Assembly (NCBI GenBank): GCA_027596035.1
Contig: JADGJA010000687.1
Span: forward strand, 1 to 12,504
DNA length: 12,504 bases
DNA from: Thoreauomyces humboldtii
Taxonomy: Eukaryota; Chytridiomycota; Chytridiomycetes; Spizellomycetales; Powellomycetaceae
Reading direction: 5' to 3'
Shown here piece by piece: positions 1-7,900 of the stretch. How positions within the stretch are numbered: position 1 is the first letter of the stretch; each line of letters opens with the position of its first letter. Below the pieces are notes generated by a model. The model was not told the DNA's origin. It saw only the letters and a program-made list of their open reading frames with translations, and made no database searches. Made by a program: the position numbers and the translations under genes.

Positions 1-516
1 GTGGGGTGGGGTGTGGACCGCCCGCAGCTGGTGGGGAGTGTGGAACCATAAAATGCACACACAGTCAGTCAGTCACACATGCGTTTCGCCTTTTTCACCG
101 ACAGCCATCCAGAGGCAATACAGGCCCAATGATGATGATGATGAAGAAGAAGGGTGGTGATGCCTCTCCTGAGATAGCGAGCACGAAGCCAAGACTACAG
201 AAGCTTATGCGTGGGGGGCTACGGTGGAGACGGTGGTACAACAAGTCCGCATGCAGCCTCTGTTCGGATGGGCATCTATCTGGGGCACCGGGGAGGCGAG
301 ATGGGAAATCTATCATGCAAGTACAGTGTACATGTCTACCACGTACGGGCCTTGGGGGCTGGGTCCTGAAGCCGCGGTACTGTTCTGCTGTTACCCGGTG
401 CCTGGCTACATGAGAAGCGCAGTTCCACCGTCCTCGGCGGCTTATCCCCAGCCAGCTCCTCGTCACACTTCTTCCCCATCGCTTCCTCGACTCCATCGCA
501 TGGCAGCTCCAGCTCG
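1..516. other. left-edge region without a firm gene; probable 5' region of the C2H2 gene
   Basis: No reading frame here looks like a conserved protein. The region holds a TATA-like stretch (ataaaatg, about 50-57), GTCA tandem units near 63-75 and a short ATG/AAG repeat. The frame of the downstream C2H2 gene stays open upstream of its first ATG to a stop at 367-369. The last part of that open stretch (about 430-516) reads as a Ser/Pro-rich peptide but has no ATG, so a spliced 5' exon further left is possible. I could not identify a convincing donor for it. Confidence 0.5.
129..152 (+). repeat. (ATG)5(AAG)3 trinucleotide repeat
   Basis: Five ATG units (129-143) are followed by three AAG units (144-152). 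Read in one frame this gives Met5-Lys3, but the surrounding frame does not look like a protein. It is most likely a microsatellite in upstream non-coding DNA. Confidence 0.75.
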
Positions 517-1448
517 ATGCAGCACTCACCATCAGTCCGCAATCCGATCCTCGTCGGGGATCCGTTTCTCTTCCTCACTGCATCGGCCCCGTCCCAGCCC
601 AGTCACTTTCCAAACGATTCTTTCACCACCACCCTCCACCCAGATCTATGCAACTGGGGCCAGCTAGACGAGGAAGATGTTACGGTCGACCCCGCCCACA
701 TCACAGTCGATCCCGCCCATAGCACGGTCGATCCCGCCGACATCACGCTGCCCTTCAGGTGGCCGCAACAAACATATGCCACCAACTTCACCGAAAACGC
801 ACCATGGGCAACCAACCTGACTCCGTACGATACCTTGCTTGCTTGCTGGCCACCATCTTTGGCCTGGACATTCGTCTCATGCTCTTCTCCGCAGACAAAG
901 TGAGACGATCTTGCCTCTGGATGACCATTCCAACAGTAGCAGCAGCGACTCCACCGCCCCTCTTCCAAAGGTCCGAACCAAGATTACGCTTAGGTTGGAA
1001 CCGAAACCATCGGCCGATCGCGACGCTCCGAAGCCTTCCACCAATGCACCCACGCCTAGCCCCGAACCAGAGTTCCCATCCCTGCCAAGGAAAAGGAGGT
1101 ATCACTGTACCGTCGAAGGCTGTAACGGTCACTTTTCGACCAGTGGGCATCTGGGTCGTCATCTGAGGACCCACATCGACGCTCGTCCACACAAATGCGC
1201 ATGGGACGGTCCATGCGACCGATGGTTCAGTAGACTGGACAACATGAAACAGGTACGAGCATCGACGTGCGGTCGGTGAACTCAGTTTGGCATCGATTGT
1301 TCTGATACCCGGCCTTGCTCTCTCGCTTTCGTCTTCTTGCCTTTAGCACATGAGGACGCACGACCCAAACCGGCCTCCGTATAAACCTCGACCCCCGAGA
1401 ATTCGAACTCGTCGGAAGACCGCGCCTTCTCCGCTGGAGAAGAACTGA
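517..1448 (+). CDS. C2H2 zinc-finger transcription factor, two fingers, three exons
   Basis: Exons 517-824, 895-1252 and 1347-1448 join to a 255-residue protein. The N-terminal part is low-complexity, with a three-copy seven-residue repeat, a Ser run and a Pro/Ser linker. Two adjacent fingers lie near the C-terminus. Finger 1 is C-x4-C-x12-H-x3-H with core FSTSGHLGRHLRTH. Finger 2 is C-x5-C-x12-H-x3-H with core FSRLDNMKQHMRTH, completed only after splicing of the second intron. A basic, Pro/Arg-rich tail follows. The TSGHLxRH and FSRxDNxxQHxRTH cores resemble fungal Nrg1-type regulators, which bind DNA in the nucleus and often repress stress or carbon-responsive genes; that role here is inferred. 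The ATG at 517 is the first in frame, but the frame is open upstream to 370, and an out-of-frame ATG at 500 starts an ORF ending at 667, so a 5' exon may be missing. Confidence 0.85.
682..744 (+). repeat. three tandem 21-bp units coding TVDPAH-type heptapeptides
   Basis: Units at 682-702, 703-723 and 724-744 encode TVDPAHI, TVDPAHS and TVDPADI. The copies differ at only a few bases, so the expansion looks recent. They lie in the first exon of the C2H2 gene, outside the DNA-binding part. Confidence 0.9.
825..894 (+). other. intron 1 of the C2H2 gene (70 nt)
   Basis: The donor GTACGA and the acceptor CTTCTCCGCAG follow a pyrimidine-rich run. Splicing at phase 2 joins two overlapping frames. 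Without it, the first frame stops at 901-903 and the second is blocked upstream by a stop at 818-820. Confidence 0.85.
1253..1346 (+). other. intron 2 of the C2H2 gene (94 nt)
   Basis: The donor GTACGAGC has the same first six bases as intron 1, and the acceptor is TTGCCTTTAG. The splice falls just before the first zinc-binding His of finger 2 and restores its H-x3-H (HMRTH). Without splicing, the frame stops soon after entering the intron and finger 2 is lost. Confidence 0.9.
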
Positions 1449-1754
1449 TTTCCCCCGATTTTTTCCCGAGGGGTCAGGTCGCGAGACAGCCCCTATGCCC
1501 CTGACGCAGGGCCGTATACCCGGTCGGCGGCGCTTCTCACCGCTGCTGGACAGCCTTTGGAAGTGACGACGATCTCCTCGCATTGGCGTAGTCTTGGTCT
1601 CATCCTGCGTAGCACCATATTCCATATCGTCCAAAAAAGTAAAATGTATTATAACGCGATTTCAGAGTTTGTCTGCGCCAGTTCATGTAAATCACGGAAG
1701 ATGTCCAAAGTAATAGGTTTGGAATGGATAACTATATACATACACGTGAGGGGA
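1449..1754. other. convergent 3' region between the C2H2 gene and the glycoprotein gene
   Basis: This stretch separates two genes that end towards each other. An A-rich run at 1633-1644 followed by a TATTATAA stretch could serve 3' processing of the plus-strand gene. The CTATATACATAC stretch at 1732-1743 (TATATA type on the minus strand, as in fungal efficiency elements) could serve the minus-strand gene. A CACGTG palindrome lies at 1743-1748. No coding sequence was recognised. Confidence 0.5.
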
Positions 1755-4652
1755 TTACTTTCCATCGGCAGACGAGGCATGGCTTCGCGCCGAAACGTAC
1801 GCCTCCGAATCGGTGGTGCTCGACAGAGACGACGACGGAACGTGATCGAGCGACGCGGTACTTCCTCGGCCGACGGCACGTGCCAGACTGTGAGACGGAA
1901 AGTTCCTCTTCCGCTCAAGGGACGGGATTTTGATCGGCGACGATGGAGAGGAGTCCAGGTGCATCGTGTGATGAAGAGTGGGAATCGGTACCATCCCGTC
2001 CGTCGAACCCATCTGTCCGATCGGGAAAACCTCGTCCTGAAGCGACCATCTCTCGTCGTCATCCTGATGGACCCCGTCCTGGTCCGCTCTCTCGTCGTTG
2101 TCGGCTTCGTCGTCCGCCAGGTTCTCGCCCTCGCCTTCGCTGGAGGAGAGCGTCTCCCGACCCGTGTAGAACGTGTCCTGACTCCCTGCCGTCCGAAGAC
2201 TCCCCCCGTCCTCCACTGAGCCGGTGGCGGCGGGAGGGGTGGTGGCAGCGACCACTTTTCGGGGCATGGTCATGCGTCTGCTCGTCGCCGTGTAGTAGGT
2301 CGAGAAGGACGACGCTGCGTCTTCCGGATGCCAGGTGACCTCCGGATTGTCCGATATGGTTCGACAGATCTGTTCCTCGATGAAGGCGTATTCGGGGACG
2401 GTGGACCGGAAGAAAGGGATGGATGTGAGCGGAGTGGATGCGAACGTTCCGTCGGGCGCTTCATCGTGAGTGAGGGTGGAGTGAGCGCTGGAGTTGCTGG
2501 GTGCGAGCTTGGCCGCGGCTTCTTTCACAGAGGACGACGATGACGAGGTGTGCAAAGATGAAATGGACGCGCATTCAGAAATGCGCGGGAAAGGCATTAT
2601 CTTGGCGTCAGGAATTCTCTGGTCGATCTCTTCGAGCAGGGATAAACGTCGTCCATTAGAGCCGCGGGCGTACAGTTCCGGTGTCGCCAGACCCTCGACG
2701 ATCGACGCCTTTGAGAGCTGACGAGTCTTCGTTGTGACTGAGGCATCTGAGGACGTGCGGGCGGCAATCGTTGCCATCACCGGAGATATTTCTGCCGGCC
2801 TTGTTGTGCGGTCAGAGGATCGTGGACGGACCGAAATGATTTCGTCCCTGATGGTACCCGTTTCTTGTCGGAATACGAAGGACTTGTTCTGGCTATTGCG
2901 GCGTCGTCGAAGAACTATCCATGCGACCACGAACACTATGAAGATGAGAGCGATGGAACCAACGATGGTCAGCGGGACAATGAGCTGTCTACGACTGCTG
3001 TTTGATGATCCCCCGACTGTGGCCCCTGGGCCTGCGCTGGGCGTCACAGGAGTTATGACGCCGCGGGATGCAAAGGGCAACGAGAGGACCGTATCTCCGA
3101 TGAGAGCCACAACGCTCGAGTCCGGTAGATTGACCAGCACGGGAGCCAGAAGCGCTGCGGAGGTGGGCGACGTGGTCGTGAGCTGAAGCCGGGAATCCCG
3201 AGCGGTCACTTCGGACGCCGTCTTGAAGCTGAACGTGTACGCCGAAGAAACGACAGCGGTCACGTTGCCGACCGTCGGCACCGTTGCGATCTTGTACAGT
3301 CCAACGCCGCTCGTCGTCGACACCATCATGGCGTCTCCATCCGCGGAAGTGAGGACCGTCTGGTTGGAGCAAGGAATCCCTCCAGACGCGAGATCCCATG
3401 GCGCGGAACCGGTACGATTCGTCATGGCTACAAGACTTCCGCTGAACATCCGCGGCGCAGTGGACCCCGGCTGCACGGTCATGTTGGTGCACACATAGAT
3501 CCAGCCGCGCTGCACGTTCACTCCGACGAAGGCCATGCCCACAGGCTCCACAGCGGTCACGTCATCCATTCTGTTCTTCCAGAGAACCGGCCAGCCAGTG
3601 GCCGTCAGATTGGTCGTGTCGAATCCAGCCACCGAGTGCGCCGATATTGTAAACGAGCTGCCCCAGCCCGGGACCGACAGAAGGGACAACGTTTTCGAAG
3701 CGTAGTTGCTCGTCGGTGTAATGTCGGTACTTGGAAGAGTATCCCACCGTCGGTTGAACGCAATGTCATTTCCAATCATCGTGAAGTTCTGGGTGTCCGG
3801 GTCGCTCGAAGCGGTCGATGGAGTGAGAACAAAGTCGTTGACGGGGGTCGTGCCCACGCTTTTACAGAGGCGGGTAGGGCTGCTCGGGCGAAGATCGAAG
3901 CGCAAGATGCATGGTGTGGTTGCTCCTGCAAAGTAAACAATGTTAGAACCACACAAACACAAACACAAACATCTGAACGTGGACGCGGCCATACCTATAT
4001 CATTCCCTAGTGCGTATATAAGCCCATTAGCCGTGTCGATAACCGGGCGGAAAACGACCCCGGCGGCAGTCGGATATTGAAGAGCAGTCGTCGGAGTGAC
4101 CTCCTGGGCTCCCGTCTCAACAGTAACGAAAAGCGCTTGCACCGACGCAGGTACAGTCGCGTTATCCGAATCCGTTGCCGTCCACAGCAGCGCGACCCTG
4201 TCGTTCACCAAGCCGAGAAAAAATGGCGACGTGTCGAGTTGCAGCGTGAGGTTCCAGGTGCCCGGTACCATAACCTCGCCCGCGACAGTCGGCAGAACCC
4301 CCGTCGAGTTCGCCGCCGCGACCGTCATCTTGACGAGCTTGAGACTGACTTCCGACTCCGTCTCCGAAGGCGGTGACCGCATAGCGTACCATAGTGCCCC
4401 CAACGCGTCGACTATCGGAGGAGTTGCCACCCCCCACGCCGTCGTGGAGTTTGGATTTTGGGTTGCGAACCACGATGCGATTGAGAAGGACCGCGATGAA
4501 GTCTCCGTCGATGTTAGGTTAAACTGAAATGGCACTGTTCCTCCATGATGCTCGTCGTATCCGGGTTGTCCAAAGCTTTGATCTGAGATTGCCGCACTGG
4601 CGAATCGAATCGAAGCCGAGAGAGCGACGTAAAAGAGAGGTATTAGTTGCAT
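1755..4652 (-). CDS. large single-pass membrane glycoprotein with Ser/Thr-rich cytoplasmic tail
   Basis: Exons 3995-4652 and 1755-3925 (minus strand) give 942 residues; the ORF is also open without splicing (965). The start MQLIPLFYVALSASIRFASA is a signal peptide. The ectodomain to about residue 530 has roughly a dozen N-x-S/T sequons and few cysteines, with recurring short hydrophobic/aromatic strands such as GLIYALGN and GWIYVCTN, which suggest a beta-rich fold, possibly a propeller; no family could be named. A membrane helix spans about 534-558, followed by RRRR, a stop-transfer signal. The tail of about 384 residues is rich in Ser, Thr, Asp and Glu and includes RRLSL, a basophilic kinase-type site. 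The likely location is the plasma membrane or endomembranes, with the tail in the cytosol. A surface sensor or wall-associated role is inference. An out-of-frame ATG at 4698 precedes the chosen start. Confidence 0.85.
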   Translation of the reverse strand: MQLIPLFYVALSASIRFASAAISDQSFGQPGYDEHHGGTVPFQFNLTSTETSSRSFSIASWFATQNPNSTTAWGVATPPIVDALGALWYAMRSPPSETESEVSLKLVKMTVAAANSTGVLPTVAGEVMVPGTWNLTLQLDTSPFFLGLVNDRVALLWTATDSDNATVPASVQALFVTVETGAQEVTPTTALQYPTAAGVVFRPVIDTANGLIYALGNDIGMAASTFRCLCLCLCGSNIVYFAGATTPCILRFDLRPSSPTRLCKSVGTTPVNDFVLTPSTASSDPDTQNFTMIGNDIAFNRRWDTLPSTDITPTSNYASKTLSLLSVPGWGSSFTISAHSVAGFDTTNLTATGWPVLWKNRMDDVTAVEPVGMAFVGVNVQRGWIYVCTNMTVQPGSTAPRMFSGSLVAMTNRTGSAPWDLASGGIPCSNQTVLTSADGDAMMVSTTSGVGLYKIATVPTVGNVTAVVSSAYTFSFKTASEVTARDSRLQLTTTSPTSAALLAPVLVNLPDSSVVALIGDTVLSLPFASRGVITPVTPSAGPGATVGGSSNSSRRQLIVPLTIVGSIALIFIVFVVAWIVLRRRRNSQNKSFVFRQETGTIRDEIISVRPRSSDRTTRPAEISPVMATIAARTSSDASVTTKTRQLSKASIVEGLATPELYARGSNGRRLSLLEEIDQRIPDAKIMPFPRISECASISSLHTSSSSSSVKEAAAKLAPSNSSAHSTLTHDEAPDGTFASTPLTSIPFFRSTVPEYAFIEEQICRTISDNPEVTWHPEDAASSFSTYYTATSRRMTMPRKVVAATTPPAATGSVEDGGSLRTAGSQDTFYTGRETLSSSEGEGENLADDEADNDERADQDGVHQDDDERWSLQDEVFPIGQMGSTDGMVPIPTLHHTMHLDSSPSSPIKIPSLERKRNFPSHSLARAVGRGSTASLDHVPSSSLSSTTDSEAYVSARSHASSADGK
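3926..3994 (-). other. stop-free 69-nt intron in the glycoprotein gene
   Basis: On the minus strand the donor is GTATGG, a branch-point-like CTAAC lies about 18 nt before the end, and the acceptor is TTTACTTTGCAG. The length is a multiple of three with no stop, so retention would add 23 residues including CLCLCLC, coded by a TTGTGT repeat. That low-complexity insert and the complete set of splice signals argue for an intron. Confidence 0.75.
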
Positions 4653-4975
4653 TGATGTCGTTGACAGGCGAAAACAACAGGAACGTCAAAGCGAACATGT
4701 ATAGTATAAGGTCGCTGGGCGGGACTTTGGCCGCGGACAGCTTGCCGTCCGCCTCGTTTCGGGTTTCGAAGTTTCGAAGTTTCGGCATCTGTCGAATGTC
4801 GCTAGCCGCACCCAGGACGGGGCAGTTGAGCCGGATTTAAGGTTCCCGGGACAGGTCTAGGTCTGGACTTATCTGAGGATCCGAGAAACGACGTTACTTG
4901 GGCGGCATTTGAGAAATGACTGTATCTTCAAACGGCATAAGATTAAAAGCGGGCCAAAAATGAAAACAAAGATAT
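4653..4975. other. intergenic region between the two tandem minus-strand membrane-protein genes
   Basis: The region should hold the 3' end signals of the WSC gene (A/T-rich stretch about 4935-4975 next to its stop) and the promoter of the glycoprotein gene. A TATA-like stretch (TTATACTATAC on the minus strand) lies near 4700-4712, about 50 bp before the start. Direct repeats of TTCGAAG occur near 4765-4785. An upstream ATG at 4698 is out of frame with the main start. No separate gene was seen. Confidence 0.5.
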
Positions 4976-7900
4976 CTATCGGTTCGATACGCCATTCATC
5001 TCCAAAATCTCGTCCAACTCCTCCATTTCCTCCCTCAGCATCATTTTGACACCCGTTAGCTCCATGATGCGCCCTGCGTCGGCAACGCGCATCAGACTAT
5101 TGAGACTTTCGGCGCGTGAGCGCAAGGCGGTAAGCATTGCCGACAAGTCAGCCGTAGAGGGATCGGCGCTGCGAAGGAATCGAGAACTCTGCAACACGTG
5201 CGTGAGGGCTTCGAGAGTGTCATCCACTTGGTCGTCAGAAACCTGCTGGCGGATTGGACTGCGGGGTTCGAGGGACGCGCCATCGACTTCACGCTCTTGC
5301 TGGTCCTGGCGCTCGGCGTCTTCTGCAGATTTTCCTTCCTGCTCCATCGTGTCGATTTCAGTCGCACTCACAACTTCGGCGTGCTGCTTCTTAACCTCGA
5401 TATCGACAGAGCTGTCGAGTTGCGGCTCGAAGGCCAGAGCAGCGGTCTGCTGAGCCTCATCCTCCGGGAGCTCATTCGTAGCGTGAAGCATGGTTTCCAC
5501 TTCCGGCTCCGTCGCTTCGCTGACGACCATATCTTGGGCCTGATCAGGGGTCAGCGACTCGAATTTCGTCGAGACATCACCGGAGTGTTGCTCTTCGACC
5601 TGGTCTGAAATGGCAAGCGTCTCGATGGTCTCATGCGATGTCATCTGATGAGGACTGCCAGGCGATGATGGCTCGACGTTTGATCTGTGGGAGACTGTGT
5701 TCTCCGATGCAGTGGAAGCCGTGTCGTCATCGAGCAAAACGTCTTCTGCGAAGTGATCCATCTGCGAGTCCATCACATCGCCAAAGTCAAGGTCGAGTTC
5801 CTCTCCGTATCCACCAACGGCAAAGACGTCACCAAAAACGTCGCCTTCGGGTTCGGCGACAGGGCCTAGAAGCAGCTCCGAGTCGATTTCGTCACTCGTA
5901 ACGATATCGTCCTGCTCGCTCAAGAACGTCAAGAACGAATGGCGCTTCTGAGTCGCGGGCAGCACATCGTCATCCTCGAGACGCATAATGTTATCGTCCG
6001 AATCCGTTGCGTCCGAGTCGGAGAACAGTGCAGCCGACAGAGGTAGCTCGATCTGCGCTGCAAAAAGTGCCGAAGATGCAGCTTCCGACTCCCTCGACGG
6101 GATGGCTATGCTGCGGGGAAGGGGCCTCTGGTCGACGACGGGGGAGATCGGGCGGAGAGAGACCAAGTCCTCATCGTCGGAATCCGCAGCCTCGTAAGCG
6201 AACAAACTGCGGTTGCTTATTGACGGAACTTCCTCAACCTCCACAGCGACTGGCATCTCCAAAGAAATCGCCATCGATGGGTTTTCCAGAACGGCACCTA
6301 GAGCCTCTTCGAGCACGAGCTCAACCTCAAAAGCCCGAACATGGTCGACCAGAACCATCAGAGCGATCGGTGCATCCTGCAACGACTGACTCTGCAGAGA
6401 TGCCGTGAGCTCGTTTTCAACTTGCAGTTCCATGGTGTGCGCTTGAACCTCCGCCTTCAGAATGGTGAGTGTCATCGGGACTGCAAGCGACGCGCTTTCG
6501 AGCATAGCGCTGGATGCGCTCTCGAGCTCGACTTCGACGACGAAGGCGTGGACCTCGGCCCCTCGATCAATTGTCGGGAGCACAGGCGAGGCAACGTCCA
6601 AGGTTATCCCGGCAAGCTCTCTCATGTCGTCCAAACTCGCGTCAAGCGAAACATCGAATTCCTCCGGGGATGGTGTTCCTAGCGCGGGAAGGTTGTCGTT
6701 GGCGTGTGTGGCACCAGAAATGAGCTGTTCCTTCGATGTCTCGTCCTCATCCTCCTCCTCCATCGCATCCGGTGGGGGCGGCAGGTTGCTGAGGAAGGCA
6801 AGTTCATCGGAAGTAAAGTCCATCGTCGGCTCCTCGACCTTAATATCAAGGAAAGCACCTCCAAAGCTCGTCGTTTCCTCGTTGAAGGGAGAGCTCACAG
6901 TCTCTGCCACATTCTGATCTCTTGACAGCACCACAGACTCTCGATCCGAGCTGTAGCTCGACAGGACATCGAACGCTTCCTCCGAAACCTCCTCCTCGAA
7001 CGGACTGGTTACGTCGACCGTGGGCACATCTCGTGCGACGATTTCGGGAGAAGGAAGAGAGAGCACGTCGTCCTCGCTGTCTTGCTCATCCTCCAAGAAA
7101 TCGAATTCCTCGACTTCGGGAACGTCGGATTCGCTCAGCATTCCATTCGAGGTCTCATCGTCCGTTTCCTCGGGAACTTCCGCCGAGAAGGCAGCGTCAA
7201 AGGGGTCGCTTTCCGTCGTAGGCAGGACGAGCTCATCTTGCGTCAGTGAGCGAGGTTGGCTCATCTCAATAATTTCAGTTTCTTCTTCGTCCTCGTCCTT
7301 CTCTCCCATATAGTCATCGTAGAAGTTGGACATTGAAGTTAGACGTCGAGAATCAGCAACGCTAGGAGCCGAAACTGTGACTGAGCTGAGGTTACGCTGA
7401 GCCGTCTCCACGAAGGATGAGCCAGAGGCGGTGGTAAGGGGCTGATCGTCTTCGTAAGACATGAGCTCCATCTCCCGGATAAGGTCGTCCATGGCCTGAG
7501 TTGCTGTCATTTTAACGGCCGGCTCCGCTGCTCTCGGAACATCGACCGCTTCCTCTAACCGTGGACTATCCAGAGGTGAATGCGTAGGCCTTGGTGTGTC
7601 AACTCTGTAACTAATACGAGGCGACTCTTCCACAGGAGACGCGGTAATGACGCGTTCTTCCTCGACGATCTGTGAGCTTCTTCGCTCTTCGGCTCTTTTG
7701 CGCATCCAGGCGGGAACCGCCGAGCTGACGGTGTTGACCACGGTAGGGAGGACTGGGGTCGTCTCGCGCCTTGTTGGCGAAGAGTTTGTCGGCAGTGAGC
7801 TCTGGCGAACGGAGACGGAACGTGGTTGCCGTACACTGGGAGGTGGAACGTCGAATCGCACGGATTTGGTTGCCTTCCGAGGAGAACGAGTCAACGAATC

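Noticed and set aside
95..532. 145-codon minus-strand frame at the left edge
   Set aside because: Its Ile and Phe runs come from the ATG/AAG repeat; the rest has no protein-like pattern and overlaps the C2H2 5' region.
5255..5285. GGTTCGAG stretch resembling a tRNA B box
   Set aside because: No A box or cloverleaf could be seen around it and it lies inside coding sequence.
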